A DNA stretch of 64,000 nt from Butyrivibrio sp. (GTDB taxonomy: Bacteria; Bacillota; Clostridia; Lachnospirales; Lachnospiraceae): the NCBI RefSeq assembly GCF_017635265.1, contig NZ_JAGBLU010000141.1, positions 1 through 64,000 on the forward strand. Reading direction: 5' to 3'. The position numbers and the translations under genes are program-made. The notes beneath the pieces are model-generated. The model had not been told where the DNA came from, searched no databases, and was given only the letters and a program-made list of their open reading frames with translations. Shown one piece after another: positions 9,194 to 17,920 of this stretch (position 1 is its first letter; every line of letters starts with the position of its first letter).

Positions 9194-9220
9194 GTTAAAC
9201 CTCACTACGTTCGGTTTAAC
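9194..9220. repeat. 8-bp inverted repeat GTTAAACC/GGTTTAAC
   Basis: GTTAAACC (9194-9201) and GGTTTAAC (9213-9220) flank an 11-nt loop between the lplC-type gene and the binding-protein gene. It is adjacent to the 29-nt hairpin at 9228-9256 and partly resembles it. There is no U-run. It may protect or process the binding-protein mRNA. Confidence 0.5.
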
Positions 9221-9227
9221 ACGTTCG

Positions 9228-9256
9228 AACCAGCTTCGATAAAACCTCAGCAGGTT
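9228..9256. repeat. 29-nt hairpin family, copy 3
   Basis: On the + strand the order is AACC, A, GCT, a 13-nt loop TCGATAAAACCTC, AGC, A, GGTT. It has exactly the architecture of the copies at 21067-21095 and 21111-21139: a 4-bp outer stem, an A-A mismatch, a 3-bp inner stem and a 13-nt loop. Stem bases differ between copies but stay paired, while the loop is nearly constant. Confidence 0.7.
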
Positions 9257-9264
9257 CTCACAGC

Positions 9265-10131
9265 TCAGCCCTTTACCGCACCAACCATAATTCCTTTTGT
9301 AAAGAATTTCTGTACGAATGGATATACGATAAGCATAGGGAGCATTGAAATTACAATGCTGGCTGCCTTGATATTTTCTGCTACAAGGTTAGTCTGAAGT
9401 CCCTCTTCTACAGATACATTGATGGACTCAACAAACTGCTTAAGAACCATCTGTACTGTGAAGTACTTGGATGAGTTTATGTAGTAGAGAACATCACTGA
9501 TTCCGTTCCATCTTCCTACTGCGTAGAAAAGACCAAGTGTTGCAAGTGTAGGATAAACAAGTGGAAGGATAACGCTTATAAGGCATCTTGCCTCACTGCA
9601 ACCATCAATCTTGGCTGCATCATAGATAGCTTCATCAATACCTTTAAATGCGTTGCACATGATGATCATGTTATAAGCACTGAGCGCACCTGGAATAATA
9701 AGTGCCCAGACTGTATCGACCATCTTAAAATCTCTTACGTTCAAGTACTCAGGAATTACACCGGGGTGTAAATACATCGTGAGAACGAACAGTGTCATTA
9801 TTACTTTTCCACCAACCAACCCTTTCTTTGAAAGCGGGTACGCAGCAAGCACTGTCATAAGAAGATTGATTACAGTAGATGCAAGCATAAGTACGATTGA
9901 ATACCAGAATGCGTTTACAAAGCTTCCGCTCTGAAGCGCTCTTGTATAAGCTTCTGTAGTAAGGTCAACAGGTAGGATAAATACTTTACCTGCAAGGATT
10001 GCGTTCTTTCCACTGAGTGATACAGCAAGTACTCGCAGAATAGGAACCATTGCTATACATGTGATTATTATGAAAAATGCTGTCCAGCAGAACTGAAATA
10101 TTCTCTCGTTTTTACTATTGATGGCGCTCAT
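9265..10131 (-). CDS. LplC-type carbohydrate ABC permease
   Basis: A 288-aa permease of the LplC group (annotated elsewhere as aldouronate/polysaccharide transporters). First membrane helix about 11-34; EAA loop DAAKIDGCSEARCLISVILP at 171-190; C-terminus MVGAVKG. Its ATG overlaps the stop of the lplB-type gene (TAATG). It would form a heterodimer with that protein. Confidence 0.9.
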   Translation of the reverse strand: MSAINSKNERIFQFCWTAFFIIITCIAMVPILRVLAVSLSGKNAILAGKVFILPVDLTTEAYTRALQSGSFVNAFWYSIVLMLASTVINLLMTVLAAYPLSKKGLVGGKVIMTLFVLTMYLHPGVIPEYLNVRDFKMVDTVWALIIPGALSAYNMIIMCNAFKGIDEAIYDAAKIDGCSEARCLISVILPLVYPTLATLGLFYAVGRWNGISDVLYYINSSKYFTVQMVLKQFVESINVSVEEGLQTNLVAENIKAASIVISMLPMLIVYPFVQKFFTKGIMVGAVKG

Positions 10132-11048
10132 TACATGATTCCCTCCTGTCCCATTTTTTTGATAACAGCGTTAGCTGCAAAGACAAGAACTATTCCGACA
10201 ACTGTCTGGAAAAGACCTACAGCTGTAGCGAAATCGAATCTTCCTGCCGCAAGACCAACTGAATAAACGTAGGTACTGATAACATCAGAAGCGTCTCTTA
10301 CCAGGGTGTTTCCCATCATGTATGGTCTGTCAAAACTGATGTTTACAAGTCTTCCGATCTGCATGATAAGAAGAACTGTTATTGTAGATGAAATCTGAGG
10401 AAGTGTAACATGCCATATTCTCTGAAGTCTTGTAGCTCCGTCGATATAAGCAGCTTCACCAAGTGAAGCATCTGCCGCCATCAGCGCTGCAAGATAAACA
10501 ATAAGTGAGTATCCTGCTCCCTGCCATACACCCATGATCCAGTATACAAATCTCCAGATAAATGAGTTACTAAGGAATGATACGCTCTCACCGCCAAGTG
10601 CTACGATAAGGTTGTTAACAAGTCCTGAATTTGAAAAGAGCTGTGTAACGATACCTGAGATGATAACCCATGAAAGGAAGTTAGGCAGATACAAAAGTGT
10701 CTGTGTTGTCTTTCTTACACCTTCACTTCTCAGCTCATTTAAAAAGATTGCCAAGAAAATCGGGAATGGGAATCCAATAATAAGATCACCAATGTTCAAT
10801 ACCAAAGTATTCTTCAGTGCACTCCAGAAATCCTTTGATGTAAAGGCCTCTTGGAAGTTCGCGAGTCCAATCCATGGGCTGTTCCAGATACCTTTAAATA
10901 CGTTGAACTTCTTAAATGCTACAACTACTCCGAGCATTGGTTTGTACTTGAAAAGAATCATATAGATAACCGGAATTATCAGCATGAGATACAGCTGCCA
11001 GTTATTTCTTAAATAGACTTTTACTTTACCCTTCTTATCTTTTTTCAT
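10131..11048 (-). CDS. LplB-type carbohydrate ABC permease
   Basis: A 305-aa permease, first gene of the three-gene importer. It carries the LplB hallmarks YKPMLGVVVAFKKFN (about 35-49), GLANFQEAF and the EAA loop GEAAYIDGATRLQRIWHVTLP (about 197-217). The 5' region holds a 12-bp inverted repeat (11092-11127), a possible -10 (ACTATA on the + strand, 11159-11164) and a copy of the shared upstream box (11192-11207). No ATPase is encoded nearby. Confidence 0.9.
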   Translation of the reverse strand: MKKDKKGKVKVYLRNNWQLYLMLIIPVIYMILFKYKPMLGVVVAFKKFNVFKGIWNSPWIGLANFQEAFTSKDFWSALKNTLVLNIGDLIIGFPFPIFLAIFLNELRSEGVRKTTQTLLYLPNFLSWVIISGIVTQLFSNSGLVNNLIVALGGESVSFLSNSFIWRFVYWIMGVWQGAGYSLIVYLAALMAADASLGEAAYIDGATRLQRIWHVTLPQISSTITVLLIMQIGRLVNISFDRPYMMGNTLVRDASDVISTYVYSVGLAAGRFDFATAVGLFQTVVGIVLVFAANAVIKKMGQEGIM

Positions 11049-11091
11049 AGTCTCTCTTTCCTAACCCCTGTTTTTAAAACGCTTGTTGCCG

Positions 11092-11127
11092 ATAAAATGA
11101 TAACTCTTTATTACTTTATCATTTTAT
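11092..11127. promoter_or_regulatory. Perfect 12-bp inverted repeat in the lplB leader
   Basis: ATAAAATGATAA (11092-11103) and TTATCATTTTAT (11116-11127) are exact reverse complements around a 12-bp spacer. It lies 44 bp upstream of the start codon. Without a U tract on the minus strand an operator or RNA stem is more likely than a terminator. Confidence 0.5.
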
Positions 11128-11158
11128 AATAATATTTTACCCATGTCATGAATAAGAA

Positions 11159-11207
11159 ACTATAGATAATTTGCTATTATTACTCTAAAACATTGCATTT
11201 TTTGTTT
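11159..11207 (-). promoter_or_regulatory. Promoter with shared ATTGCATTTTTTGTT box (lplB operon)
   Basis: The box on the + strand is at 11192-11207, and a candidate -10 (TATAGT on the minus strand) is at 11164-11159. The gap between ATTGC and the -10 is 27 nt here, against 31 in the other three operons. No good -35 is present, so the box may bind an activator. Confidence 0.45.
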
Positions 11208-11229
11208 TGAGCAAAAATATGCACAAAAA

Positions 11230-11258
11230 GGGCAGATAAACTTTTGTTCATCTGCCCC
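11230..11258 (-). terminator. Rho-independent terminator of the Opp-type operon
   Basis: GGGCAGAT (11230-11237) pairs with ATCTGCCC (11250-11257). On the minus strand the stem is followed by TTTTTG. It lies 17 bp after the last ATPase gene. Confidence 0.8.
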
Positions 11259-11274
11259 AAAACTATGATACTAA

Positions 11275-12282
11275 TTATTTTGTTTCCTCATAACTAAAAC
11301 CGCGAAGGCTTAATTCATTTGCAAGACTGCAGGCTACAAAGTGTCCCTTTTCAATCTCAAAATACTCAGGAGTACACTCCTTACACTTTTCAGTGCAATA
11401 TCTGCAACGTGTATGGAAATAGCAACCACTTGGTGGGTTAGCCGGGTTAGGAATCTCTCCCTTAAGAGGTATTCTCTCCTGGATAAAGTTTGGATCAGCA
11501 ACAGGAACAGCTGACATCAAAGCCTCTGTATATGGGTGCTTTGGATGTGTGAAGATCTGCTCTGTCTCGCCATATTCAACCATTTTGCCAAGGTACATAA
11601 CACCAACTCTGTCAGATATATGCTCAACTACAGACAGGTCATGAGAAATGAAGATATAAGTGAGCTTCATTTCTTTCTGTAAATCCTTAAGAAGGTTTAT
11701 TACCTGTGCCTGGATTGAAACGTCAAGAGCTGAAACCGCCTCATCACAAACAATGATCTTGGGCTTTATTACCAGCGCTCTTGCAATACCGATACGTTGT
11801 CTCTGACCACCCGAAAATGCATGTGGATATCTCATAAGATAAGCAGGATTAAGTCCTACCTTCTCTGCCATTTCTTTTGCCATCTGATCCATCTGGCTGT
11901 CAGGCATCTTGGGATAGTTGGCCTTTAGAGGCTCCTTTATGATATCAAGTACGGTCATTCTTGGGTCAAGAGATGAATACGGATCCTGGAAGATCATCTG
12001 AATTTCCTTGCGGATTCCCTTCATCTTCTTTTTATCAACTTTCAGGAAATCTACTTCTTCTCCTGATTCTGTCCGGTAAAAGACCTCTCCCTCTGAGGCA
12101 TCGTATGCTCTGACAATGCATCTTCCAAGAGTTGTCTTTCCACAGCCGGACTCTCCAACAATTCCTATTGTCTCTCCTTCTCTTACGCTAAAAGAAACAT
12201 CTGTCACTGCCTTAACAGTGACATTCTTGGAGGTAAAGCGCTTGTGGAGATGCTTTACTTCTAAAATATTATCTTTTTCCAC
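11275..12282 (-). CDS. Oligopeptide/oligosaccharide ABC ATPase, OppF type
   Basis: About 335 aa. The start is placed at GTG 12282 (VEKDNILEV): GGGAGG lies 8 nt upstream, and the possible ATG at 12300 would put that ribosome site inside the gene. Walker A GESGCGKTT, Q-loop, signature SGGQRQRIGIARAL, Walker B IIVCDEA and a C-terminal oligo_HPY region with a Cys cluster (CYFHTRCRYCTEKC) that in some DppD/F proteins binds iron-sulphur. It overlaps the upstream ATPase gene by 14 bp. Confidence 0.9.
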   Translation of the reverse strand: MEKDNILEVKHLHKRFTSKNVTVKAVTDVSFSVREGETIGIVGESGCGKTTLGRCIVRAYDASEGEVFYRTESGEEVDFLKVDKKKMKGIRKEIQMIFQDPYSSLDPRMTVLDIIKEPLKANYPKMPDSQMDQMAKEMAEKVGLNPAYLMRYPHAFSGGQRQRIGIARALVIKPKIIVCDEAVSALDVSIQAQVINLLKDLQKEMKLTYIFISHDLSVVEHISDRVGVMYLGKMVEYGETEQIFTHPKHPYTEALMSAVPVADPNFIQERIPLKGEIPNPANPPSGCYFHTRCRYCTEKCKECTPEYFEIEKGHFVACSLANELSLRGFSYEETK

Positions 12283-13366
12283 GCTTTTTTCCTCCCTCAT
12301 CTGGCTCAACAGGATTTGCTGCCTCTTCTGCAAGTCTCTTTTCAACTTCAGCTCTGTGTGCCTGGCAAGCAGGATTAGAGCAGTTAAAGCATGCAATCTT
12401 ATGTCCTGGCTCTATCTCAACAAGTTCAGGCTCTGCCTTATCGCAAAGTCCCTCAATCCTGCAGTCGCATCTGTCATAGAATCCGCATTGTTTCGGAAGG
12501 TTCATGGCAAGAGGAACTGTTCCTTCAATTGAGAATAATCTCTCATCTTTTCTTCCGCCGATCTTATGAACAGACCCCATAAGTCCGCGAGTGTATGGAT
12601 GCTGAGGATTTGCATATATTGTCTTGGAATCGCCTGTTTCTACAACCTTTCCAAGGTACATAACTGCCACTCTGTCGCACATTCTTGCAACTACGCCCAG
12701 GTCGTGTGTGATGAACAAAATGGCCATATTGAACTCTTTTTGAAGCTCCTTCATCAGCTCAAGGATCTGAGCCTGAATTGTAACATCCAGAGCTGTTGTA
12801 GGTTCATCGGCGATCAAAAGCTTTGGATTACATACAAGCGCCATTGCTATGAGGGCTCTCTGAAGCATACCGCCGGAGAACTCGTGTGGATACTGATTGT
12901 ATCTCTTTTCCACATTTGCGATTCCGACTTTTCTCATGACTTCAAGGGAAATCTCTTTTGCCTTCTTTTTATCCTTAGTTATATGCAAAAGAGTTGCCTC
13001 AGTGATCTGGTTTCCAATAGTGTACATAGGTGAAAAAGCCACCATTGGCTCCTGGAATATCATTGAGATCTGCTTTCCACGGATATTTCTTATTTCTTTT
13101 CCCTTTGGGTCCATCTTAAGAATATCCACTTCAGTGTCATCCTCATTTCTGAACATGATCTCGCCGTGAGGTGTACACTTTCTGTCATTGATCGCAAGAA
13201 TTGATTTGCATGTGATTGATTTACCGCAGCCTGACTCGCCTACAAGACCAAGGGTCTCGCCGCGCTTTATTTCGAAGTTTACGCCTCTTACAGGTGTAAG
13301 AGTACCTTCCATCATCTTTATGTCTACATGGAGGTCCTTAACTTCTATAATGTTATCTTTTTCCAT
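12269..13366 (-). CDS. Oligopeptide/oligosaccharide ABC ATPase, OppD type
   Basis: About 365 aa. The start at ATG 13366 is supported by GGGAGG 7 nt upstream. Walker A GESGCGKSI, signature FSGGMLQRALIAMAL, Walker B LLIADEP, and a Cys-rich C-terminal part (CGFYDRCDCRIEGLC, later CFNC). The tail (AEVEKRLAEEAANP..., ending GGKKRGKR) is longer and more basic than usual. Heterodimer partner of the OppF-type ATPase. Confidence 0.9.
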   Translation of the reverse strand: MEKDNIIEVKDLHVDIKMMEGTLTPVRGVNFEIKRGETLGLVGESGCGKSITCKSILAINDRKCTPHGEIMFRNEDDTEVDILKMDPKGKEIRNIRGKQISMIFQEPMVAFSPMYTIGNQITEATLLHITKDKKKAKEISLEVMRKVGIANVEKRYNQYPHEFSGGMLQRALIAMALVCNPKLLIADEPTTALDVTIQAQILELMKELQKEFNMAILFITHDLGVVARMCDRVAVMYLGKVVETGDSKTIYANPQHPYTRGLMGSVHKIGGRKDERLFSIEGTVPLAMNLPKQCGFYDRCDCRIEGLCDKAEPELVEIEPGHKIACFNCSNPACQAHRAEVEKRLAEEAANPVEPDEGGKKRGKR

Positions 13367-13379
13367 AGGTTCCTCCCGA

Positions 13380-14498
13380 TTACTTGTATGGATCAGCTGC
13401 ATCTCTCATTCCATCGCCAAGGAAGTTAAATGCCAAAACTGTGATAGTAACGAAAATAATTGGAATAAGCTTGTGTGGGTTTGCTGCCACATCTGTTACT
13501 GAGCTGGCTTCCTGAAGAAGAACGCCCCAGCTCGTTGCAGGTGACTTGATACCAAGGCCAAGATATGACATTGATGTCTCACCTACGATAGATCCTGGAA
13601 TTCCAAGGGTCAGAGATACGATAAGGTAGCTCATAAAGCCCGGAACAAGATGCTTCCAGATTATCTTCCATGTTGATACGCCTGAGATTCTTGCAGCCAT
13701 AACGTAATCTTCATTCTTAAGTGAAAGGAACTTACCCCTTACTACTCTGGCCATTCCTGTCCAGTTAATGAAGGAAAGAATGATCGTCATGTAGAAATAC
13801 ATCTTAACTGTAGAGATTCCTGCAGGGATTGCTGCTGAAAGCGCCATCCAAAGTGGGATTTGAGGCACAGCTCCTATAACCTCTATTATTCTCTGAATTA
13901 TGATATCTATAACGCCACCAAAATATCCTGAAATCGAACCAATAGCAACGCCCAGAAAAAAGCTTATGAATGCGCTGGCAAATGGGATTGAAAGGGAAAT
14001 TCTTGCTCCCAATAGCACTCTGGAGAAGATATCTCGTCCAAGTGAATCTGCTCCGAAGAGGAATATTTTTGCTCCTGTTCCTCCATTTGAGCCTTCGCCC
14101 ACACCAAAGAGATGAAGGTCACACGGGAAAAGACCTAATATCTTATATTCAGTTCCGTGAACAAACCACTCAATCTTGTAGTATTCAGAAAGATCAGGTT
14201 CAAGTTTTACTTCAAATGTCTTTTTATCAATAGTCTTTGCAAGCTTGTAAACATGGGGGCCTACATGCTCGTCATTGAAAATAGTGTAAATCTCCGTTGG
14301 AGCTGAATTCCTGTACAATCCGTCGAACTCATCAAGTGAATATGGTGCAAGGAAATCTGCAAACAGTGCTCCAATGTAAAGAACTGCCAAAATAATAAAT
14401 GAAACCTGAGCAAGTTTATGCTTTTTAAGCTTTCTTGCCATCAGAGTCCACTGGGAGGCAAGATAATAATCTTCTTTTGACTTAGTACGTTTTGCCAT
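13380..14498 (-). CDS. Opp/Dpp-type ABC permease, OppC
   Basis: A 372-aa permease with a first membrane helix at about 30-55, then an unusually long external insert of about 90 residues before the core. The core shows GADSLGRDIFSRVLLGARISL and SYLGLGIKSPATSWGVLL, both typical of OppC. The long insert is typical of oligosaccharide-type rather than peptide-type systems, but the substrate is unknown. The start codon overlaps the oppB stop (TAATG). Confidence 0.88.
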   Translation of the reverse strand: MAKRTKSKEDYYLASQWTLMARKLKKHKLAQVSFIILAVLYIGALFADFLAPYSLDEFDGLYRNSAPTEIYTIFNDEHVGPHVYKLAKTIDKKTFEVKLEPDLSEYYKIEWFVHGTEYKILGLFPCDLHLFGVGEGSNGGTGAKIFLFGADSLGRDIFSRVLLGARISLSIPFASAFISFFLGVAIGSISGYFGGVIDIIIQRIIEVIGAVPQIPLWMALSAAIPAGISTVKMYFYMTIILSFINWTGMARVVRGKFLSLKNEDYVMAARISGVSTWKIIWKHLVPGFMSYLIVSLTLGIPGSIVGETSMSYLGLGIKSPATSWGVLLQEASSVTDVAANPHKLIPIIFVTITVLAFNFLGDGMRDAADPYK

Positions 14499-15586
14499 TA
14501 TCTGTTACCTCCTGAATATCTGATTCTTGGATCAAGGAAGGCGAGGGCTATATCAGACAAAAGAACTCCGATAACGACCAGGACTGCCTGGATCATAACG
14601 ATTGCACCTGCAAGGTACATATCCTGAGACTGAAGAGCCTTATAAAGTACAGGTCCCTGGATCTGCATATTAAGTACAAGAGCTGTTACTGTAGATCCTG
14701 AGAACAGGCTTGAAAGAACTCCGCCAAGGCCTGATACAGTAGGGTTTATAGCTGCTCTAAAGCAATACTTCATGATGATCTTTCCTTCAGGAACACCCTT
14801 AGCTCTTGCTGTAAGTGTGTACTGCTGCGCAACCTCATCAAGCATCTGGGCTCTCACTGAACGGATGATTCCGCAGGTGCCGCTTGTACCAATTACGATA
14901 ATAGGGATGATCATTCTTTTTAAGAAGTCACCAAAGTTATATAAATGAACGCCGTTTTGTAACATCTCTTGACTGAAAAGGCCTACGTTGGCATTCCCCG
15001 TCCATTTATAGGAGAGATACATAAGCACAATTGCCAAAATAAAGTTCGGTATGGCAGTACCTAAGAATCCGATTATGGCCGATATGTAATCGCCAACAGA
15101 ATACTGATGAGTACTTGCATATACCGCTATAGGTATAGAAACCAGATACTGGAACAACATGATGATAGCTGTTACGCCGATTGTCAGCCCCAGTCTGTCA
15201 TTAACTACACTCCACACATCTCTTCCGTATGCAAAAGAGTATTTCCAATTGTGATGTGAATGATAAAGTCTGTAATACGCTGAATCTGTAGGGGTCCAGA
15301 TAATACCTTTTACCCACTTTAAATACTGCTGCCAAACAGGCAGATCAAGTCCATAGTCTGCTCTCATTGATGCCGCATAATCTGCATCTACTAATTCACC
15401 CTCGGTTGCAAGCGCCGCTATATGCGCGGATACATAGTCTCCCGGAGGAAGCTGAATAACGAAGAAAACCAAGATTGAGATTAAAAGAATTGTTGGAATG
15501 AACATGAGTACACGCTTGATGATGTACTGAACAAGATCCTTCTGAAAGAAGGCCTTAAAACTGTCCCCAAAACTCCTTTTTGCCAC
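14498..15586 (-). CDS. Opp/Dpp-type ABC permease, OppB
   Basis: About 362 aa. Two starts are possible: GTG at 15586 with GGAGG 5 nt upstream, or ATG at 15598 with a weaker AAAGGGA. I chose GTG. The upstream in-frame extension to 15646 encodes the terminator-like hairpin, not protein. Motifs: YIIKRVLMFIPTILLISILVF (first helix), the long PPGDYVSAH external region, and the conserved TARAKGVPEGKIIMKYCFRAA loop. An oppA gene precedes it. Confidence 0.85.
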   Translation of the reverse strand: MAKRSFGDSFKAFFQKDLVQYIIKRVLMFIPTILLISILVFFVIQLPPGDYVSAHIAALATEGELVDADYAASMRADYGLDLPVWQQYLKWVKGIIWTPTDSAYYRLYHSHHNWKYSFAYGRDVWSVVNDRLGLTIGVTAIIMLFQYLVSIPIAVYASTHQYSVGDYISAIIGFLGTAIPNFILAIVLMYLSYKWTGNANVGLFSQEMLQNGVHLYNFGDFLKRMIIPIIVIGTSGTCGIIRSVRAQMLDEVAQQYTLTARAKGVPEGKIIMKYCFRAAINPTVSGLGGVLSSLFSGSTVTALVLNMQIQGPVLYKALQSQDMYLAGAIVMIQAVLVVIGVLLSDIALAFLDPRIRYSGGNR

Positions 15587-15623
15587 TTTTTCCTCCATTA
15601 GAAATGTCCCTTTCCTTAAAAAT

Positions 15624-15654
15624 CCGGAGACGTGGAAACCAACCACGCCTCCGG
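15624..15654 (-). terminator. Intra-operon hairpin after the OppA-type gene
   Basis: CCGGAGACGTGG (15624-15635) pairs with CCACGCCTCCGG (15643-15654), with one mismatch, around a 7-nt loop. On the minus strand ATTTTTAAGG follows. It lies about 40 bp after the binding-protein stop and 38 bp before oppB, so it is a likely leaky terminator or mRNA-protecting stem. Confidence 0.7.
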
Positions 15655-15691
15655 TACTATTTTAAATAATACTACTGTGTTGTCCCCAAAA

Positions 15692-17776
15692 TTACTCTGC
15701 CTTAAACATTACTTCGTAATGAGCCATGTTTGCGTACTGGTAGCAGTCAGCCCATACAAGACCATCTGCATAGTTCTTAAGCTTTGAAGAAATGATCTCG
15801 TAAGAATTCTCTGCCTTAAGGTATGCAATTGACCAGAGGTTCTCTTTGTGGATATTGAAGATCTCAGCCTGATAGCCTTCTCTTTCAGCCTCATCGGATG
15901 TAAGACGCCACTTGTCATAAAGCTCAACAAGCTTTGCCATATCACCTGTAGGCTCAACACCCTGTGCACCCTTTGTTGCGTAATATGTACCATACTCACC
16001 ATACCATTCAGCTGCCTGAGCAATTGGAACGAATGGAGCTGCTCTATCCTTAAGTGAAGCACCGCCGATAGATGTATGAGGTCCCATTACAGCTACCCAG
16101 TCATTATTGTCGATAGCTTCATCAAATGCTGACACTTCAAGGTTCTTAAGTGCGCAGTTGATACCTACTGCTTTGTAATACTGCTCGAATACAGGATAAG
16201 ACTCATCAGCGCCGCCATCATATGCAAGGAATGTGATCATCAGGTCTGAACCATCTGCAAAATCATAGAATCCGTCAGATCCCTTTACAAGTCCGCATCC
16301 TTCAAGAAGACTCTGTGCCTTTTCTACATCGTACTCTGTCCACTTTGTCTCCCATTCTGCATCATAGCCCAGGTTGCCCTCTGCAGGAGCTGCCTGACCA
16401 GGCTCAAGGAATCCATCTGTAAGAAGCTGTGATACCTGTGCTCTGTCTACGCAGATTGACATTGCCTCACGGAAGTCCTTGTTAGCAAAAAGATCTGCAT
16501 AATTCTTGTCTGTGTTTGTGTAGTTAAATGTGATCTGGTAGCTACCCCAGTTTGTTGTACCCCATTCACGAATCTCTGCTGCATCACCAAGGTCAGCCTT
16601 TGTTGCTGCAATATCCTGCATAGCGATTGTGATGATATCAAGCTCGCCTGAACGGAACATAAGAAGATCCTGTCCGTCTTCTGATGTTGTGTTGAAGTGA
16701 AGCGCATCAACATATGGAAGCTGGTTTCCGGCTGCATCAACTTTCCAGAAGTATGGGTTACGATCCATGATGCAAAGTGTGTCATCCTTTGAGCTGTTTC
16801 CAGGAACAGTTGAAAGAACGAATGAGTTAAGTGTAGGAACTCCTGATGTATTCCAGAAGTTGTAAGCAACTGCTTTACCTAAATCCTTAACTGTAGCTGC
16901 ATCGATGTTCTTTTTCTGAGCGTTTGCAAGAACTTCTTCCTCTGAAAGGCCTGTGCTCTGCCAGTACTCATTCTCAACATATGGGAAGTCTTCAGAATCA
17001 GGAATAAGGTCGCTTAAATAGTGAGCTGGAGCCCAGCACCATTTAAAATCACCATTCTCAATGAAATCAGCCGGGTACTTAGGATTTACGAATGTCCATG
17101 TTACTGTGTAATCATCAACCTTTGTAAGGGTTGCATAAGCATCCTCACCATCAACCTCTTCCTTAAGTGCTGACCAACCGTTCTTCTTGCTGTCAAAGTT
17201 TGAAAGGTGGCACATATAGTACCAGAAAGTGATGTCATCTGCTGTGAATGGCTCTCCATCAGACCACTTCATGCCTTCTCTTAATTTGAAGGTCCATTCT
17301 GTGTAGTCATCATTATGTTCAAAAGATTTAATAACGTTTGGATAGTAAGATCCGTCTGTGTTATAACGGATGATAGACTCAAGAGTAGGTCTTGATAATC
17401 CCCAACCGCCGCCTGCGCCTGCAAGATTGATAACCCCACCATAATTACCGATCTCAATTTTTGCACCGGTAGCATCTGCTGTCTCAACAAAAATGTTGTC
17501 CGCATTAGGAATTCTTTCATCTACTGCTGGAAGTGTGCCTGCTGTTACCTGCTCTGCCAGCATAGGTGCTTCTGAATAGCCTGAAATCTCTACAGTTTCT
17601 GCTGTTGTAGCTTCTGTAGTAGCAGTTTCTGCAACTGAAGCTTCAGCCTGTGAACTCTGTGTAGTATCTGCTGAAGTGCTTGGTGTAGCTGCTCCGCCGC
17701 ACCCTGCAAGCATTGTTACAGATGTTGCCGCGAGAAGAACTGCAGATAATACTTTATTGCTTGTACTCTTTCTCAT
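15692..17776 (-). CDS. Extracellular binding lipoprotein, OppA/DppA family
   Basis: 694 aa, SBP family 5. Signal peptide with lipobox MLAGC at about 22-26, an Ala/Thr/Glu-rich linker to about 65, then the typical family-5 stretches TFKLREGMKWSDGEPFTADD and the later REAMSICVDRAQVS. It is larger than peptide-binding members (about 540 aa), as in oligosaccharide-binding relatives from anaerobes. First gene of the five-gene importer. Its promoter region has the shared ATTGCAT box and a 15-bp palindrome, and it directly follows the inositol operon. Confidence 0.9.
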   Translation of the reverse strand: MRKSTSNKVLSAVLLAATSVTMLAGCGGAATPSTSADTTQSSQAEASVAETATTEATTAETVEISGYSEAPMLAEQVTAGTLPAVDERIPNADNIFVETADATGAKIEIGNYGGVINLAGAGGGWGLSRPTLESIIRYNTDGSYYPNVIKSFEHNDDYTEWTFKLREGMKWSDGEPFTADDITFWYYMCHLSNFDSKKNGWSALKEEVDGEDAYATLTKVDDYTVTWTFVNPKYPADFIENGDFKWCWAPAHYLSDLIPDSEDFPYVENEYWQSTGLSEEEVLANAQKKNIDAATVKDLGKAVAYNFWNTSGVPTLNSFVLSTVPGNSSKDDTLCIMDRNPYFWKVDAAGNQLPYVDALHFNTTSEDGQDLLMFRSGELDIITIAMQDIAATKADLGDAAEIREWGTTNWGSYQITFNYTNTDKNYADLFANKDFREAMSICVDRAQVSQLLTDGFLEPGQAAPAEGNLGYDAEWETKWTEYDVEKAQSLLEGCGLVKGSDGFYDFADGSDLMITFLAYDGGADESYPVFEQYYKAVGINCALKNLEVSAFDEAIDNNDWVAVMGPHTSIGGASLKDRAAPFVPIAQAAEWYGEYGTYYATKGAQGVEPTGDMAKLVELYDKWRLTSDEAEREGYQAEIFNIHKENLWSIAYLKAENSYEIISSKLKNYADGLVWADCYQYANMAHYEVMFKAE

Positions 17777-17832
17777 ATTCCCTCCTTAAAATGAAAACCT
17801 TCTACACCATTATGATATCATTGGTTTCCCAC

Positions 17833-17894
17833 ACTATATAGCCAAAATTTTATCTTTTTTTAATAAAACATTGCATATTTTGTCATAATGACAA
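17833..17894 (-). promoter_or_regulatory. Promoter with shared box and TTGTCAT dyad (oppA operon)
   Basis: ATTGCATATTTTGTC starts at 17870 and a candidate -10 (TATAGT, minus) is at 17838-17833, exactly 31 nt apart. The box runs into a perfect dyad TTGTCAT-A-ATGACAA at 17880-17894, a second possible operator found only in this copy. This 144-bp gap also holds no clear terminator for the iol operon. Confidence 0.5.
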
Positions 17895-17920
17895 TTATTA
17901 ATATTTTATTAAATAAAAGA

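Noticed and set aside
12283..12396. N-terminal extension of the OppF-type ATPase
   Set aside because: It lies inside the preceding gene in another frame and the GGGAGG site points to GTG 12282.
15599..15646. N-terminal extension of the oppB-type protein
   Set aside because: It encodes one arm of the intra-operon hairpin; good ribosome sites are downstream.
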